Assembly: GCF_000701365.1 (NCBI RefSeq)
Contig: NZ_JNIK01000004.1
Span: forward strand, 1 to 64,000
DNA length: 64,000 nucleotides
Source: Blastococcus sp. URHD0036
GTDB lineage: Bacteria > Actinomycetota > Actinomycetes > Mycobacteriales > Geodermatophilaceae
Direction: 5' to 3'
Below, piece after piece: positions 1-13,178 of this stretch; position 1 is the first letter of the stretch; each line of letters begins with the position of its first letter. Under the pieces are notes generated by a model. It had not been told where the DNA came from. It saw only the letters and a list, made by a program, of their open reading frames with translations, and searched no databases. The position numbers and the translations under genes were made by a program.

Positions 1-41
1 CCACCGGCAACAATGGTGGGGCGGGTTGACAAGTTCATAGA

Positions 42-160
42 GTTACGGCGGTCATGGCGAGAGGGAAACGCCCGGTCCCTTTCCGAACCCGGAAGCTAAG
101 CCTCTCAGCGCCGATGGTACTGCCCTGGAGACGGGGTGGGAGAGTAGGACACCGCCGGAC
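42..160 (+). rRNA. rrf: 5S ribosomal RNA
   Basis: The 5S rRNA of the large ribosomal subunit. It starts with GTTACGGCGGTCATGGCG and holds the conserved internal block CCCGAACCCGGAAGCTAAG in slightly altered form and the 3' block GGGAGAGTAGGACACCGCC. The 5' and 3' ends pair (ACGGCGG with CCGCCGG), as 5S helix I should. It is the last gene of an rRNA operon whose 23S lies left of the window. Ends are accurate to a few bases. Confidence 0.94.
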
Positions 161-173
161 AACCATTCACAGG

Positions 174-206
174 AAGGGCCCCAGCCACCAGGCTGGGGCC
201 CTTTCT
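174..206 (+). terminator. rRNA operon terminator
   Basis: An 11-bp perfect hairpin, GGGCCCCAGCC, with loop ACCA, followed by TTTCT. It lies 14 nt after the 5S gene and looks like a standard intrinsic terminator of the rRNA operon. Confidence 0.9.
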
Positions 207-224
207 GCTGTCCCGGGATCCTTC

Positions 225-339
225 GTGCAATACCGCCATTCGGCACGGTGCAGAACCGCCATAGTGCACGGTGCGATACCGCCTTTCCGCACCGTGCAGA
301 AGCGCCATAGTGCGCGGTGCGGGTGCGCCGTCGTGCACG
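225..339. repeat. five tandem 23-bp repeats
   Basis: Five head-to-tail units of exactly 23 bp (225-247, 248-270, 271-293, 294-316, 317-339). Each starts with GTGC, has CGCC at unit positions 10-13 (weakest in unit five) and ends in a GCACG-like block. Units two and four differ at only a few positions. The unit ends are partly complementary (GTGC against GCAC), so each could fold. No reading frame or known element explains it. It fills the gap between the rRNA terminator and the ABC transporter genes. Confidence 0.85.
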
Positions 340-400
340 GGGTCACCGCCAGGGTTCCTGTTTCCTTCGGTGCCGTACGGATCGCCGGCCGCCGAGATGC

Positions 401-439
401 CACCGCCCCCGTTCCGTGGGTGACGGAACGGGGGCGGTG
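401..439 (-). terminator. hairpin terminator after the ABC transporter operon
   Basis: A 15-bp perfect inverted repeat, CACCGCCCCCGTTCC, with loop GTGGGTGAC. It lies 20 nt after the stop of the leftward permease gene. There is no long T run, as is usual in this GC-rich sequence. Confidence 0.7.
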
Positions 440-458
440 AGGGGTCGAGTGGATCCAG

Positions 459-1154
459 TCAGGGCACAGCTCGGCGTAGTCCCGTGTAGGAGAGCCCGGC
501 CGAGAGCAGAGCCACCCCGCCGGCCAGTCCGAGCGCCAGCGCCACCGCGGACCGGTCGAGCAGCCAGTCGCCGAGGTCGGTCCAGCCGTGCACCGCCGTG
601 ATGAGGACCGCGGCGCCGCCGAAGACCACGATCGCGCCGATGGCCAGGGTCCACAGGCCTGTCGCTCCCCAGCGCTTGGCAGCGACCCCGATCGCGATGC
701 CCAGGAACGAACTCGCCAGCATCAGCGAGGCGTAGATGAGGAACTGCTGCACCACGCTCTGCCGGTCCAGGCCATAGGGCGCCCAGAAGTTCAGGCCCAT
801 CCCCCACCCGTCCGTGCCGCGCTCCACGGCGGCGAGGACACAGAGCACGGCGCTGTAGGCGAGGGCCTGAACGGCTGCGACGGCCGCGGTGCCACCGTAG
901 AAGGCGCGCCGGCTCAGCCCCAGGGTCATCGCGAACGGGAACGTCTGGGTGACCGTCTGGACGAACACGATCAGCAGGGCGCAGTACAGCGCGGCGAGCC
1001 CGCCCGTGCCTGCACTCGGTTCGTTCCCGAGGTCCCCCACGGCCCAGATGGCGAGGTTGATCCCGAAGGAGGCGAGCACGACGAGCCACGGGATGGCCAA
1101 GCCGCCCTGGGGGCGGATCGTGTGCAGGCGGACGGCGCCCAGGACGCGGTTCAT
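459..1154 (-). CDS. ABC transporter permease (ABC-2-like)
   Basis: A 231-residue integral membrane protein with about six hydrophobic segments (near residues 20-38, 50-75, 90-110, 138-160, 168-190 and 205-225). It is the last gene of a three-gene leftward operon with a GntR regulator and an ABC ATPase. Its ATG overlaps the stop of the ATPase gene (ATGA), so the two are probably translationally coupled and the proteins work together in the membrane. The substrate cannot be read from the sequence. YtrA-linked transporters elsewhere respond to cell-wall antibiotics, which is only a hint here. Confidence 0.8.
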   Translation of the reverse strand: MNRVLGAVRLHTIRPQGGLAIPWLVVLASFGINLAIWAVGDLGNEPSAGTGGLAALYCALLIVFVQTVTQTFPFAMTLGLSRRAFYGGTAAVAAVQALAYSAVLCVLAAVERGTDGWGMGLNFWAPYGLDRQSVVQQFLIYASLMLASSFLGIAIGVAAKRWGATGLWTLAIGAIVVFGGAAVLITAVHGWTDLGDWLLDRSAVALALGLAGGVALLSAGLSYTGLRRAVP

Positions 1155-2059
1155 CGGACCATCTCCTCGAGCTCGGATGCGGTGGGGGTGGCGGCGCCCG
1201 CGTCGCGGCTCATCGCCACCACCAGCTGCTGCAGCGGGACCGGTTCGACGGTCACCCCGCCGTCCATGAGGACGTCGACGCCCGGCACGGTCCGGACCAG
1301 GGCCCTGCTGTGCCCGGCGAGCGTCTGCCGGTGCAGCACCTCGTAGTTGCGGGTGGCCGCGTCGACCTGGTCGCTGGGGCCGGACACGGTCACGGCGCTG
1401 CTGCGCAACGTCTCGGCGTCGGCGTCCACCACCACCCGTCCACGGTCGACGAGGACGACGTGCTCGAGCAGGTCGCTGATCTCCTCGATGAGGTGCGTGG
1501 AGAGCACGATGGTCCGGGGGTGCTCGGCGTAGTCGGCCAGCAGCCGGTCGTAGAACAGCTGCCGGGCGACGGCGTCCAGGCCGAGGTAGGGCTCGTCGAA
1601 CAGCGTCAGCGGCGCGCGGGCCGCGAGGCCGATGACGATGCCGACGGCCGAGGTCATCCCGCGCGAGAGCTTCTTGATCGGCCGCTTCCGCGGCAGGTCG
1701 AAGTCGGTCAGCAGGTCGGCGGCGAGGTCGGCGTCCCAGTCGGGGAACAGCCGGGCGGCCGCCGTCACGGCGTCCTGGACCCGGAAGTGGTCGGGATAGC
1801 GCTGGCTCTCCCGGACGAAGACGGTGCGGGCGAGTACCGCGTCGTTCTCGAACGGGGCCTCGCCGAACACGCGGACCGAGCCGCTCGTGGGCACCCGGTG
1901 CCCGGTGACCAGCTGCATGAGCGTGGTCTTGCCGGCGCCGTTGCGGCCGAGCAGCCCGGTGATCGTGCCGGCGCGGAAGGAGGTCGTGACGTCGGTGAGC
2001 GCGGTGTGCCCGCGAAACTGCATGGTGACGCCCTCGAGGGCGACGGTCGGCGCGGTCAC
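1151..2059 (-). CDS. ABC transporter ATP-binding protein
   Basis: A 302-residue ATPase. The Walker A loop LLGRNGAGKTTL is near residue 35, the signature LSRGMTSAVG stands in for LSGGQ, the Walker B LTLFDEPYLGLD follows, and STHLIEE carries the switch histidine. About 90 residues follow the ATPase core. The GTG start at 2059 overlaps the stop of the upstream regulator gene (GTGA), and the family N-terminus ([15 protein letters not shown]) begins there; the frame stays open upstream but only as antisense-like sequence. It powers the permease that follows. Confidence 0.9.
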   Translation of the reverse strand: MTAPTVALEGVTMQFRGHTALTDVTTSFRAGTITGLLGRNGAGKTTLMQLVTGHRVPTSGSVRVFGEAPFENDAVLARTVFVRESQRYPDHFRVQDAVTAAARLFPDWDADLAADLLTDFDLPRKRPIKKLSRGMTSAVGIVIGLAARAPLTLFDEPYLGLDAVARQLFYDRLLADYAEHPRTIVLSTHLIEEISDLLEHVVLVDRGRVVVDADAETLRSSAVTVSGPSDQVDAATRNYEVLHRQTLAGHSRALVRTVPGVDVLMDGGVTVEPVPLQQLVVAMSRDAGAATPTASELEEMVR

Positions 2060-2418
2060 TGCCGCTCCCCTTCCTCGGTCAGCATGGCGTTGAGCTCCCG
2101 CACGGAGATGCCGAGCTTCCCGGCCTCGGCCAGCAGCGGGCGCACGTACTGGTCGGCGAACTCGCTGCGGCGACGCTTGAGCAGCTGCTCCCGGGCGCCC
2201 GTGGCGACGAACATCCCCACTCCTCGTCTCTTGTAGAGGACCCCGTCGGCCACCAGCTGGTTCAGGCCCTTGGCGGCGGTGGCGGGGTTGATGCGGTGGA
2301 AGGCGGCCAGCTCGTTGGTCGAGGGCGCCTGGCTCTCCTCGGGGAGGGAACCGTCGACGACCGCCGTCTCGATGAGGTCGGCGACCTGGCGGAAGATCGG
2401 CCCGGCGTCCTCGTTCAT
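2056..2418 (-). CDS. GntR family regulator, YtrA subfamily
   Basis: A 120-residue repressor-type protein with an N-terminal winged helix (residues about 10-75, with [20 protein letters not shown] as the recognition region) and only a short helical tail. That layout is typical of the YtrA subfamily, whose members usually repress a neighbouring ABC transporter. It is the first gene of the operon, followed by ATPase and permease with 4-nt overlaps. A 24-bp palindrome 40 bp upstream is its likely operator, so autoregulation is expected. The inducer is unknown. Confidence 0.9.
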   Translation of the reverse strand: MNEDAGPIFRQVADLIETAVVDGSLPEESQAPSTNELAAFHRINPATAAKGLNQLVADGVLYKRRGVGMFVATGAREQLLKRRRSEFADQYVRPLLAEAGKLGISVRELNAMLTEEGERQ

Positions 2419-2457
2419 CGACCGCGGCCGGTCGTCCCCGGGGCCCTGAGGTCCCTG

Positions 2458-2481
2458 GGTTCATTACTCATGTAATGAACC
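2458..2481 (-). promoter_or_regulatory. palindromic operator of the GntR/YtrA regulator
   Basis: GGTTCATTAC, loop TCAT, GTAATGAACC: two perfect 10-bp arms in an AT-rich patch inside very GC-rich DNA, 40 bp upstream of the regulator gene. YtrA-type regulators bind long dyads of this kind. Assignment to this regulator is inferred from position. Confidence 0.75.
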
Positions 2482-2601
2482 ATAGAGCCGTACCGAGCCG
2501 CATGGCAAGCACACGACGCGTCGCGCGGATGAACGGCGCAACACAGATGTCACGGGGCCGGGTTAGCGTCCGGGCTCCGTCCACGTCCGGAGGTCCCTCG
2601 C

Positions 2602-2904
2602 GTGCACTTGTCGCCGCACGAGCAGGAACGGCTGCTGCTCTCCTACGCCGCCGAACTGGCCCGGCGCCGACGCGCCCGTGGGCTGCGGCTCAACCTGCCG
2701 GAGGCGACGGCGATCATCAGCGACCACGTCCTCGAGGGCGCACGGGACGGCGTCCTGGTGGCCGAGCTCATGCAGTCCGGCCGCACGGTGCTCACGCGGG
2801 ACGACGTCATGGACGGCGTCCCCGAGTTGCTGGAGGAGGTGCAGGTGGAGGCGACCTTCCCGGACGGGACGAAGCTCGTGACCGTCCACTCCCCCATCCC
2901 GTGA
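2602..2904 (+). CDS. ureA: urease subunit gamma
   Basis: A 100-residue protein of normal length for UreA, the small structural subunit of urease (urea to ammonia and carbamate). Family hallmarks are [11 protein letters not shown] at the N-terminus, [21 protein letters not shown] and the C-terminal VTVHSPIP. The GTG start has a GGAGG eight nt upstream. It is the first gene of ureABCFGD; its stop overlaps the GTG of ureB. Confidence 0.97.
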   Translation: MHLSPHEQERLLLSYAAELARRRRARGLRLNLPEATAIISDHVLEGARDGVLVAELMQSGRTVLTRDDVMDGVPELLEEVQVEATFPDGTKLVTVHSPIP

Positions 2905-3214
2905 GCGGCTACGTGGTCCCCGGCGAGGTGATCCCCGCCGAGGGCACGATCGAGACCCTCCCCGGCGCCCCGCGCACCGAGGTGGAGGTCACCAACACCG
3001 GCGACCGTCCGGTGCAGGTGGGCTCGCACTTCCACTTCGCGCAGACCAACGCCGCCCTGGAGTTCGACCGCACGGCGGCGCACGGGCAGCGGCTGGACAT
3101 CGCGGCCGGCACCGCCGTCCGCTTCGAGCCCGGCATCACCCGCACGGTGACCCTCGTGCCCCTGGCCGGCGCGCGCGTCGTCCCGGGCCTGACCGCAGAA
3201 GGGGGCCTCGGCTG

Positions 3215-3215
<1 letters not shown>
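2901..3215 (+). CDS. ureB: urease subunit beta
   Basis: A 104-residue UreB. It begins [15 protein letters not shown] and holds the family motifs [17 protein letters not shown] and [15 protein letters not shown]. The GTG start overlaps the ureA stop (GTGA), and the ureC ATG shares one base with the ureB stop. The frame is open further upstream, but that part is only the shadow of ureA. It forms the trimeric apoenzyme with UreA and UreC in the cytoplasm. Confidence 0.97.
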
Positions 3216-4935
<1,720 letters not shown>

Positions 4936-4936
<1 letters not shown>

Positions 4937-5583
4937 TGACGGCAGCTCTCCTCACGCTCGCCGACTCGCGGCTGCCGGCCGGTGGGCACACCCACTCCGG
5001 CGGCATCGAGCAGGCGATCGCGGCCGGACGCGTGCACGACCCGTCCTCACTGGCGGCGTTCCTGCTGCGCCGGCTGCAGACGGCCGGGGCGGTCGCCTCG
5101 GGGATCGCCGCCGCGGCGTGCGGCGGCGCCGACCTCGCGGTCCTCGATGCCGAGTGCGACGCCCGGACCCCCTCACCGGCGCTGCGCGCGGCCTCCCGGC
5201 AGCAGGGCCGTGGGCTGGTCCGGGTCGGCCGGCGCGCCTGGCCCTCGCCGGTCTGGGACGCGCTGCCGGCCGCGCCGCACCACCCGGTGGCCCTCGGCGT
5301 CGCCGCTGCGGCCGGCGGGCTCGCCCCGCGGGACGCCGCCGCGGCCGCCGCCTATCTGTCGATCAGCGGCCCGGCCACCGCCGCCCAGCGACTCCTGGCC
5401 ATGGACCCGCTGACGGTCGCCGCCGTCACGGCGCGGCTCTCTCCCGAGGTGGACGTCGTGGCCGAGCAGAGCACGTCGCGCGCGACAGGCTCTCCGGCCG
5501 ACCTGCCGGCCGACACCGACCCCCTGCTCGACCTCCTCGCCGAGGTGCACACCGCTCGAAGGGATCGATACTTTGCCTCCTGA
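4936..5583 (+). CDS. ureF: urease accessory protein UreF
   Basis: A 215-residue helical accessory protein that joins UreD and UreG on apo-urease during nickel insertion. It begins [20 protein letters not shown], matching the UreF N-terminal pattern DSxxPxGxxxHS, and has the alanine-rich central region with [15 protein letters not shown]. Its ATG overlaps the ureC stop (TGATGA), and its 3' end overlaps ureG by 11 nt. Confidence 0.92.
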
Positions 5584-6247
5584 CCACAACCTCACCGACT
5601 ACGTCGACCCGTACGAGAACCACCGCCACGGGGGCCCGCTGCGGGTCGGACTGGGCGGCCCGGTCGGCTCCGGCAAGACCGCACTCGCCGCGGCTCTGTG
5701 CCGCACCCTCGGCGCCGAGTACGACCTCGCCGTCGTCACCAACGACATCTACACGACCGAGGACGCCGACTTCCTGCGCCGCAACGCCGTCCTCCCGGAC
5801 GACCGGATCGAGGCGGTGCAGACCGGCTGCTGCCCGCACACCGCGATCCGCGACGACATCACCGCCAACCTCGACGCCGTCGAGCTGCTGGAGGCCCGCC
5901 ACCCCGGCCTGGAGCTGGTGCTCGTCGAGTCCGGCGGCGACAACCTGACCGCGAGCTTCAGCTACGGCCTGGTCGACGTGCAGATCTTCGTCATCGACGT
6001 CGCCGGCGGGGACAAGGTGCCGCGCAAGGGCGGCCCAGGGGTCACCGCCAGCGACCTGCTCGTGGTGAACAAGACCGACCTCGCGCCGATGGTCGGCGCG
6101 GACCTCGACGTCATGCGCCGGGACTCGGCGACGGTGCGCGGGGACAAGCCGACGCTGCTGATCTCGCTCCGCGAGGACCCGGCCGCCACCGAGGTGGCCG
6201 AGTGGGTGCGCGAGCAGGTGCGGGCGCGGGCGCTGCAGACCACGTGA
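5573..6247 (+). CDS. ureG: urease accessory GTPase UreG
   Basis: A 224-residue SIMIBI-class GTPase that carries nickel to urease. Motifs in order are the P-loop [11 protein letters not shown], the switch block [15 protein letters not shown], the nickel-binding CPH of [22 protein letters not shown] and the guanine-specificity motif NKTDLAP. The best start is a TTG at 5573, 9 nt after GAAGGGA and inside the end of ureF. Later ATG codons would remove the conserved N-terminus. Confidence 0.96.
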   Translation: MPPDHNLTDYVDPYENHRHGGPLRVGLGGPVGSGKTALAAALCRTLGAEYDLAVVTNDIYTTEDADFLRRNAVLPDDRIEAVQTGCCPHTAIRDDITANLDAVELLEARHPGLELVLVESGGDNLTASFSYGLVDVQIFVIDVAGGDKVPRKGGPGVTASDLLVVNKTDLAPMVGADLDVMRRDSATVRGDKPTLLISLREDPAATEVAEWVREQVRARALQTT

Positions 6248-6948
6248 TCACGCGCGTGGAGGTGGTCGCCCGGTGCGGTCCGGGCGGCCGCACCGTGCTG
6301 CCGGTGGTCCGGGCCAGCGGGCAGCTCGCCGTCCGCCGGACCGGGCCGACGTCGGTCCACCTGGTGGCCACGGCGTTCGGGCCGCTCGGTGGGGACGACG
6401 CGGAGATCTCGCTGGTCGTCGAGGAGGGCGCCCGGCTGACGGTGCACTCCGTCGCGGCCGCCGTGGCCCTGCCCGCCCGGGACGGCGAGGCGGCCTCGGT
6501 CCAGCGGGTGCACGCGACCGTCGCCGGACACCTGACCCTCGCGCCGGAGCCCACCGTGGTCACCGCCCGCGCGCACCACCGCGCCGAGCTGACCGCCGAG
6601 CTCGCCGACGGCGCGACCCTCGACGCCACCGAGCAGGTGCTGCTCGGCCGCGCCGGCGAGGAGCCCGGCCGGTGGACCGGTACCACGCGGGTCGAGCGGG
6701 CGGGGTGCCCGCTGCTGCACACCACGATCTCGCTCGGCCCGGGTGCCCCGGCGTGGCTGCCCCCGGTCGCGCCGCGCGCCTACGCGGCCACCGCCTCGAT
6801 CGGCGCCACGCTGCCGGTCGCCACGGGGCAGGATGCGGTGCGGCTGCCGCTGGACGGCGGCTGGTCGGCCACCGCCTGGGGCGCCGAGCTGCACCGCGTG
6901 GTGCGGGCGCTGGCGGCCCTGGGCGGAGCGGACGAGGAGGTCGCATGA
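6244..6948 (+). CDS. ureD: urease accessory protein UreD/UreH
   Basis: A 234-residue UreD-type scaffold, on the short side for the family but normal for actinobacteria. Family features are the beta-rich start, [28 protein letters not shown] and the HTTISLGPG block. The GTG start overlaps the ureG stop (GTGA), and its stop overlaps the next ATG (allB). With it the order is ureABCFGD; there is no ureE. Confidence 0.88.
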   Translation: MITRVEVVARCGPGGRTVLPVVRASGQLAVRRTGPTSVHLVATAFGPLGGDDAEISLVVEEGARLTVHSVAAAVALPARDGEAASVQRVHATVAGHLTLAPEPTVVTARAHHRAELTAELADGATLDATEQVLLGRAGEEPGRWTGTTRVERAGCPLLHTTISLGPGAPAWLPPVAPRAYAATASIGATLPVATGQDAVRLPLDGGWSATAWGAELHRVVRALAALGGADEEVA

Positions 6949-8261
6949 GCGCGCTGGTGGTGCGGGCGCGGCGCGTCGTCCTCCCGGACGGTGAGCGCGC
7001 CGCGGCGGTGCACACCGAGGACGGCGTGGTCACGGCGGTGACCTCCTACGACGACGCTCCGGCCGGTGCTGTCACCCTCGCCGACGACGAGGTGCTGATC
7101 CCGGGTCTGGTCGACAGCCACGTGCACGTGAACGAGCCCGGCCGCACCGAGTGGGAGGGCTTCGCCACCGCGACGAGGGCCGCGGCCGCCGGCGGGGTCA
7201 CCACGATCGTCGACATGCCCCTCAACTCGATCCCCGCCACGACGACCCTCGAGGCGTTGCACGTGAAACGGGGAGTGGCGGAGGGCCAGGTGGCGGTCGA
7301 CGTCGCCTTCTGGGGCGGCGCGGTGCCCGGCAACGTCGACCAGCTGCGGCCGCTGCACGAGGCGGGCGTCGTCGGCTTCAAGTGCTTCCTGCTCGACTCC
7401 GGCGTCCCGGAGTTCCCGCCGCTGGACGACGCCGGGCTGCGCGCCGCGCTCACCGAGCTGGCTGGGTTGGACGCGCTGCTCATCGCGCACGCCGAGGACG
7501 CCGACGTCATCGCCGCCGCCCCCGATCCCGTTGGGGCCAGCTACGCCGCCTTCCTCGCCTCCCGGCCGGGTGCCGCCGAGGAGACCGCCATCGGTCGGCT
7601 GGTCGCCGCGACCCGGGACACCGGAGCCCGCAGCCACGTCGTCCACCTGGCCGATGCCGACGCGCTGCCGCTGCTGCGCGCCGCCCGCGCGGAGGGCGTG
7701 CGGATCACGGTCGAGACCTGCCCGCACTACCTGACCTTCGCCGCCGAGGACGTGCCCGACGGCGACACTGCCTACAAGTGCTGCCCGCCGATCCGCGAGG
7801 TGGAACACCGGGAGGCGCTGTGGGTGGCCCTGGCCGACGGCGACATCGACCTGGTGGTCAGCGACCACTCGCCGTGCACGCCGGAGCTCAAGCGGCTCGA
7901 CGTGGGCGACTTCGGCCTCGCGTGGGGCGGGATCGCCTCGCTGCAGGTGGCGCTGCCCGCGGTGTGGAGCGGCGCGCGGGCCCGCGGGGTGCCGCTGACC
8001 GACGTCGTCCGCTGGATGTCGGCGGCCCCGGCACGCCAGGCCGGGCTGCCCGGCAAGGGGGCCATCGCGGTCGGGAAGGACGCCGACCTGGTCGCCTTCG
8101 CACCGGACGAGCGCTGGACCGTCGACCGGCTGCTGCACCGCAACCCGGTGACGCCCTACGCGGGGCGGGAACTGACCGGTGTCGTGCGCCGGACGTGGCT
8201 GCGCGGGCAGGAGGCCGACGGGGCCCCACTCGGCCGACTGCTCAGCCGAGCGGGCTCGTGA
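6945..8261 (+). CDS. allB: allantoinase
   Basis: A 438-residue cyclic amidohydrolase that opens allantoin to allantoate. Visible metal-site blocks are [19 protein letters not shown], the lysine of [14 protein letters not shown] (carboxylated in the family), [19 protein letters not shown] and the aspartate of [18 protein letters not shown] is typical of allantoinases rather than dihydroorotases. The ATG overlaps ureD by 4 nt, so the gene is transcribed with the urease operon and links allantoin use to urea breakdown. Confidence 0.95.
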   Translation: MSALVVRARRVVLPDGERAAAVHTEDGVVTAVTSYDDAPAGAVTLADDEVLIPGLVDSHVHVNEPGRTEWEGFATATRAAAAGGVTTIVDMPLNSIPATTTLEALHVKRGVAEGQVAVDVAFWGGAVPGNVDQLRPLHEAGVVGFKCFLLDSGVPEFPPLDDAGLRAALTELAGLDALLIAHAEDADVIAAAPDPVGASYAAFLASRPGAAEETAIGRLVAATRDTGARSHVVHLADADALPLLRAARAEGVRITVETCPHYLTFAAEDVPDGDTAYKCCPPIREVEHREALWVALADGDIDLVVSDHSPCTPELKRLDVGDFGLAWGGIASLQVALPAVWSGARARGVPLTDVVRWMSAAPARQAGLPGKGAIAVGKDADLVAFAPDERWTVDRLLHRNPVTPYAGRELTGVVRRTWLRGQEADGAPLGRLLSRAGS

Positions 8262-8262
8262 G

Positions 8263-8421
8263 TCACGCGCGCTGCTGCTCCTCCTCCCGGGCCACCTGTG
8301 GGCGGGCCTTCGGCTCCTCGACCAGGCCGCCGACGGGGTCGGCGTCGGCGAGCCCGTGGCCGTGGGGATGCTCAACGGGCTCGTGGGACTGCTCGCGCGG
8401 GTCGTCGGTGGGTGGGGACAC
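8263..8421 (-). CDS. small hydrophilic protein, unknown
   Basis: A 52-residue frame on the minus strand, filling the gap between allB and alc. It begins VSPPTDDPREQ, is rich in Glu, His, Pro and Asp (HEPVEHPHGHGLADADP in the middle) and ends VAREEEQQRA. The GTG start is preceded by a perfect AGGAGG six nt upstream, the strongest ribosome site in the area, and the plus strand has no gene here. No family is recognised. It is probably real; it would be convergent with allB and divergent from alc. Confidence 0.62.
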   Translation of the reverse strand: MSPPTDDPREQSHEPVEHPHGHGLADADPVGGLVEEPKARPQVAREEEQQRA

Positions 8422-8496
8422 GGTTCCTCCTCGAGCTCGGCGGACCCCGCCGTCGTACCCTCCCCGCCGCACCGGAACCCGAGACAGAGGAGCGTC

Positions 8497-9489
8497 ATGA
8501 GCGACCCGTCCGGCCTGCCCGACCTGGCCCGTCGAGACCTGGGCGGGGCGGTGGTCGCGGCCAACGACGAGTTCTTCGCCGCGAAGGAGAACCTGATCGT
8601 CCCCGGGCCCGCGCAGGCGCGCGTGGAGTTCGGCCACCGCGGCAAGGAGTACGACGGCTGGGAGACCCGCCGCCGCCGCGAGCCGGGCAGCGACTGGGCG
8701 ATCGTGCGGCTCGGGATGCCCGGCGTGGTCTCGGCCGTGGTGATCGACACCGCGTACTTCCTCGGCAACTTCCCGCCGCAGGCCTCGGTGGAGGGCGCTG
8801 CGATCGAGGGGTACCCGCCGGCCTCCGAGCTGGCCGGCGCCGACTGGTTCCCGCTGCTGCCGCTGGCGGAGCTGACCGGCGGGACCGCCAACACCTTCGC
8901 CGTGGAGTCCGGCCGCCGGGTCACGCACGTGCGGCTGTCCATCCACCCCGACGGCGGCGTGGCCCGGTTCCGGGTGCACGGCACGGTCGTCCCCGACCCG
9001 CGGCTGCTGGACGCCGGACCGGTCGACCTCGCCGCGCTGGAGAACGGCGGGCTGGTGACGGCGGTGAGCAACGCCTTCTACGGCACGCCACACCAGCTGC
9101 TGGGCCGCGGCGTCGCCCGCTCGATGGGCGAGGGCTGGGAGACCGCACGGCGGCGCGACGACGGCAACGACTGGGTCGACGTCGCCCTGGCCTGCGAGGG
9201 CAGCGTGACCCTCGCCGAGCTGGACACCTCCTACTTCCTCGGCAACGCGCCGGGGGCAGCCGCGCTCACCGGCACGACGGCGGACGGCCGCCGGGTGGAG
9301 CTGCTGCCGCGCACGCCGCTGCAGCCCGACACCCGCCACCGCTTCGTGCTGCCGGGGGACACCGCGGTGAGCAGCGTGCGGCTGGACGTCTTCCCCGACG
9401 GCGGCATGGCGCGACTGCGGCTGTGGGGCCGACCCTCGGACTCCGGCCGTGCCGCGCTGCACCGCCGCTGGGCGGAGACCGCGGGCTAG
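8497..9489 (+). CDS. alc: allantoicase
   Basis: A 330-residue allantoicase, converting allantoate to ureidoglycolate and urea. It shows the internal duplication of the family: two halves (residues about 20-165 and 180-325), each with a KEYDGWETRRRRE / GEGWETARRRDD block, then an IDTAYFLGN / DTSYFLGN block and a final HPDGGVARFRVHG / FPDGGMARLRLWG block. The ATG at 8497 follows GAGGAG. It lies downstream of allB and feeds urea to the urease encoded just before. Confidence 0.95.
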   Translation: MSDPSGLPDLARRDLGGAVVAANDEFFAAKENLIVPGPAQARVEFGHRGKEYDGWETRRRREPGSDWAIVRLGMPGVVSAVVIDTAYFLGNFPPQASVEGAAIEGYPPASELAGADWFPLLPLAELTGGTANTFAVESGRRVTHVRLSIHPDGGVARFRVHGTVVPDPRLLDAGPVDLAALENGGLVTAVSNAFYGTPHQLLGRGVARSMGEGWETARRRDDGNDWVDVALACEGSVTLAELDTSYFLGNAPGAAALTGTTADGRRVELLPRTPLQPDTRHRFVLPGDTAVSSVRLDVFPDGGMARLRLWGRPSDSGRAALHRRWAETAG

Positions 9490-9531
9490 TCTCCGGCCGT
9501 CCTCATCGACGACGGGGCGAGCGGGGGACGG

Positions 9532-10823
9532 GTGCAGCTGGCAGCGGGCTCACGCGTCGGCGGCCACGAGCTCGTCCGCCCGCTGGGGCAGGGCGGCATG
9601 GGCTCGGTGTGGCTCGCCCACCACCCCAACCTCCCGCGGGACGTCGCGTTGAAGGTCATGCACCCCGAGCTGGCGCGGACCGCCGACCAGCGGGCCCGGT
9701 TCTCCCGCGAGGCCGAGATGGTGTGCCGGCTCAGCCACCCCAACGTCGTCGACGTCATCGACCGGGGGCAGGACGGCGACCGGCTCTGGATGAGCATGCA
9801 GTACGTGCCGGGGGAGGACCTGTCCGCCCGGCTGGAGCGGGCCGGCGCGTGGCCACCCGCGGAGGCGCTGCGGATCGTCTCCGCCGTCGCCGCGGCACTG
9901 GACCACGCGCACTCCCGCGGGCTGCTGCACCGCGACGTCAAACCGGCCAACGTGCTGCTCAGCCCCCAGCCCGACGGAACCGAGCGGGTCCTGCTGGCCG
10001 ACTTCGGCATCGCCCGCGGCATGGAGGGCTCCGGGCAGCTGACGGGCACCGGACAGGTGGTGGCCTCCTTCGCCTACGCCTCCCCCGAGCAGGTGTCCGG
10101 GAAGCCGCTGGACCCGCGTACCGACGTCTACTCGCTGGCCGCGTTGCTGGTCGAGCTGCTGACCGGGCGGCGGTTGTACGCCACCGAGGACCCGATGGCC
10201 CTGATGTGGCAGGTGGTCAACGCACCGGCGCCGGACCTCCGCGCGCTGCGGCCGGACCTCCCGCCGCGGCTGGCCGAGGTGGTGGCCCGCGGCCTGGCCA
10301 AGGACCCGGAGCAGCGATACCGGTCCTGCGGGCTGTTCGCCGCCGCGGTCGCCGACGCGCTCGCGCCGGCGCCCGTGCGGCCCCCGCAGCCGGTCCCGCT
10401 GCTCCCCGCCCCGCCGGCGCCGCGGCCGACGACCCGGGCGCCGGTCCGCCCCCGGCGGCGGCGGACCTGGGTGTGGGCCGTGGGCTCGGCCGCGGTGGTC
10501 CTGCTGCTGGCCGCGGCTGCCGTCCTCGTCGTGGTCCTGGCCGGCCGGGACGACGACCCGGCGGACGCCTCCGACCCGCCGGCCGATGGCGTGGCCACCG
10601 TGCCCGCCGCCGAGGTGGCCAGCACCGTCGAGCGGCAGATCGAGGACCAAGAGGGGGTGGGCGTCGCCGTCAGCTGCGACGACGACCTACCCGTCCCGGA
10701 CGGCCAGGCGATCCGCTGCGAGCTCGCGGAGGACGACAGCGGCGCGACCTACGGCCTCACCGTCACCTCGGCCGGTCCGGACGTCGACGGGTACGAGTGG
10801 CAGGTCGACGAGGAGCCCCTCGA

Positions 10824-10827
<4 letters not shown>
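9532..10827 (+). CDS. membrane serine/threonine protein kinase (PknB-like)
   Basis: A 431-residue Hanks-type kinase. The glycine loop LGQGGMGSVW (residues 18-27), the lysine of ALKVMHPE (41), the catalytic loop HRDVKPAN (133-140), DFG (157-159) and the activation segment ending ASPEQ are intact. A proline-rich linker leads to one membrane span (about 312-338) and an outside domain of about 75 residues with two cysteines, like DUF4333. There are no PASTA repeats. The GTG start is at 9532. Its stop codon overlaps the stop of the facing hydroxylase gene (shared CTAG). Target unknown. Confidence 0.93.

Positions 10828-13174
<2,347 letters not shown>

Positions 13175-13178
<4 letters not shown>

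Noticed and set aside
2475-2900. A continuous frame extending UreB upstream by about 140 codons
   Set aside because: That part runs antiphase over ureA and shows no UreB similarity; the GTG overlapping the ureA stop is the natural start.
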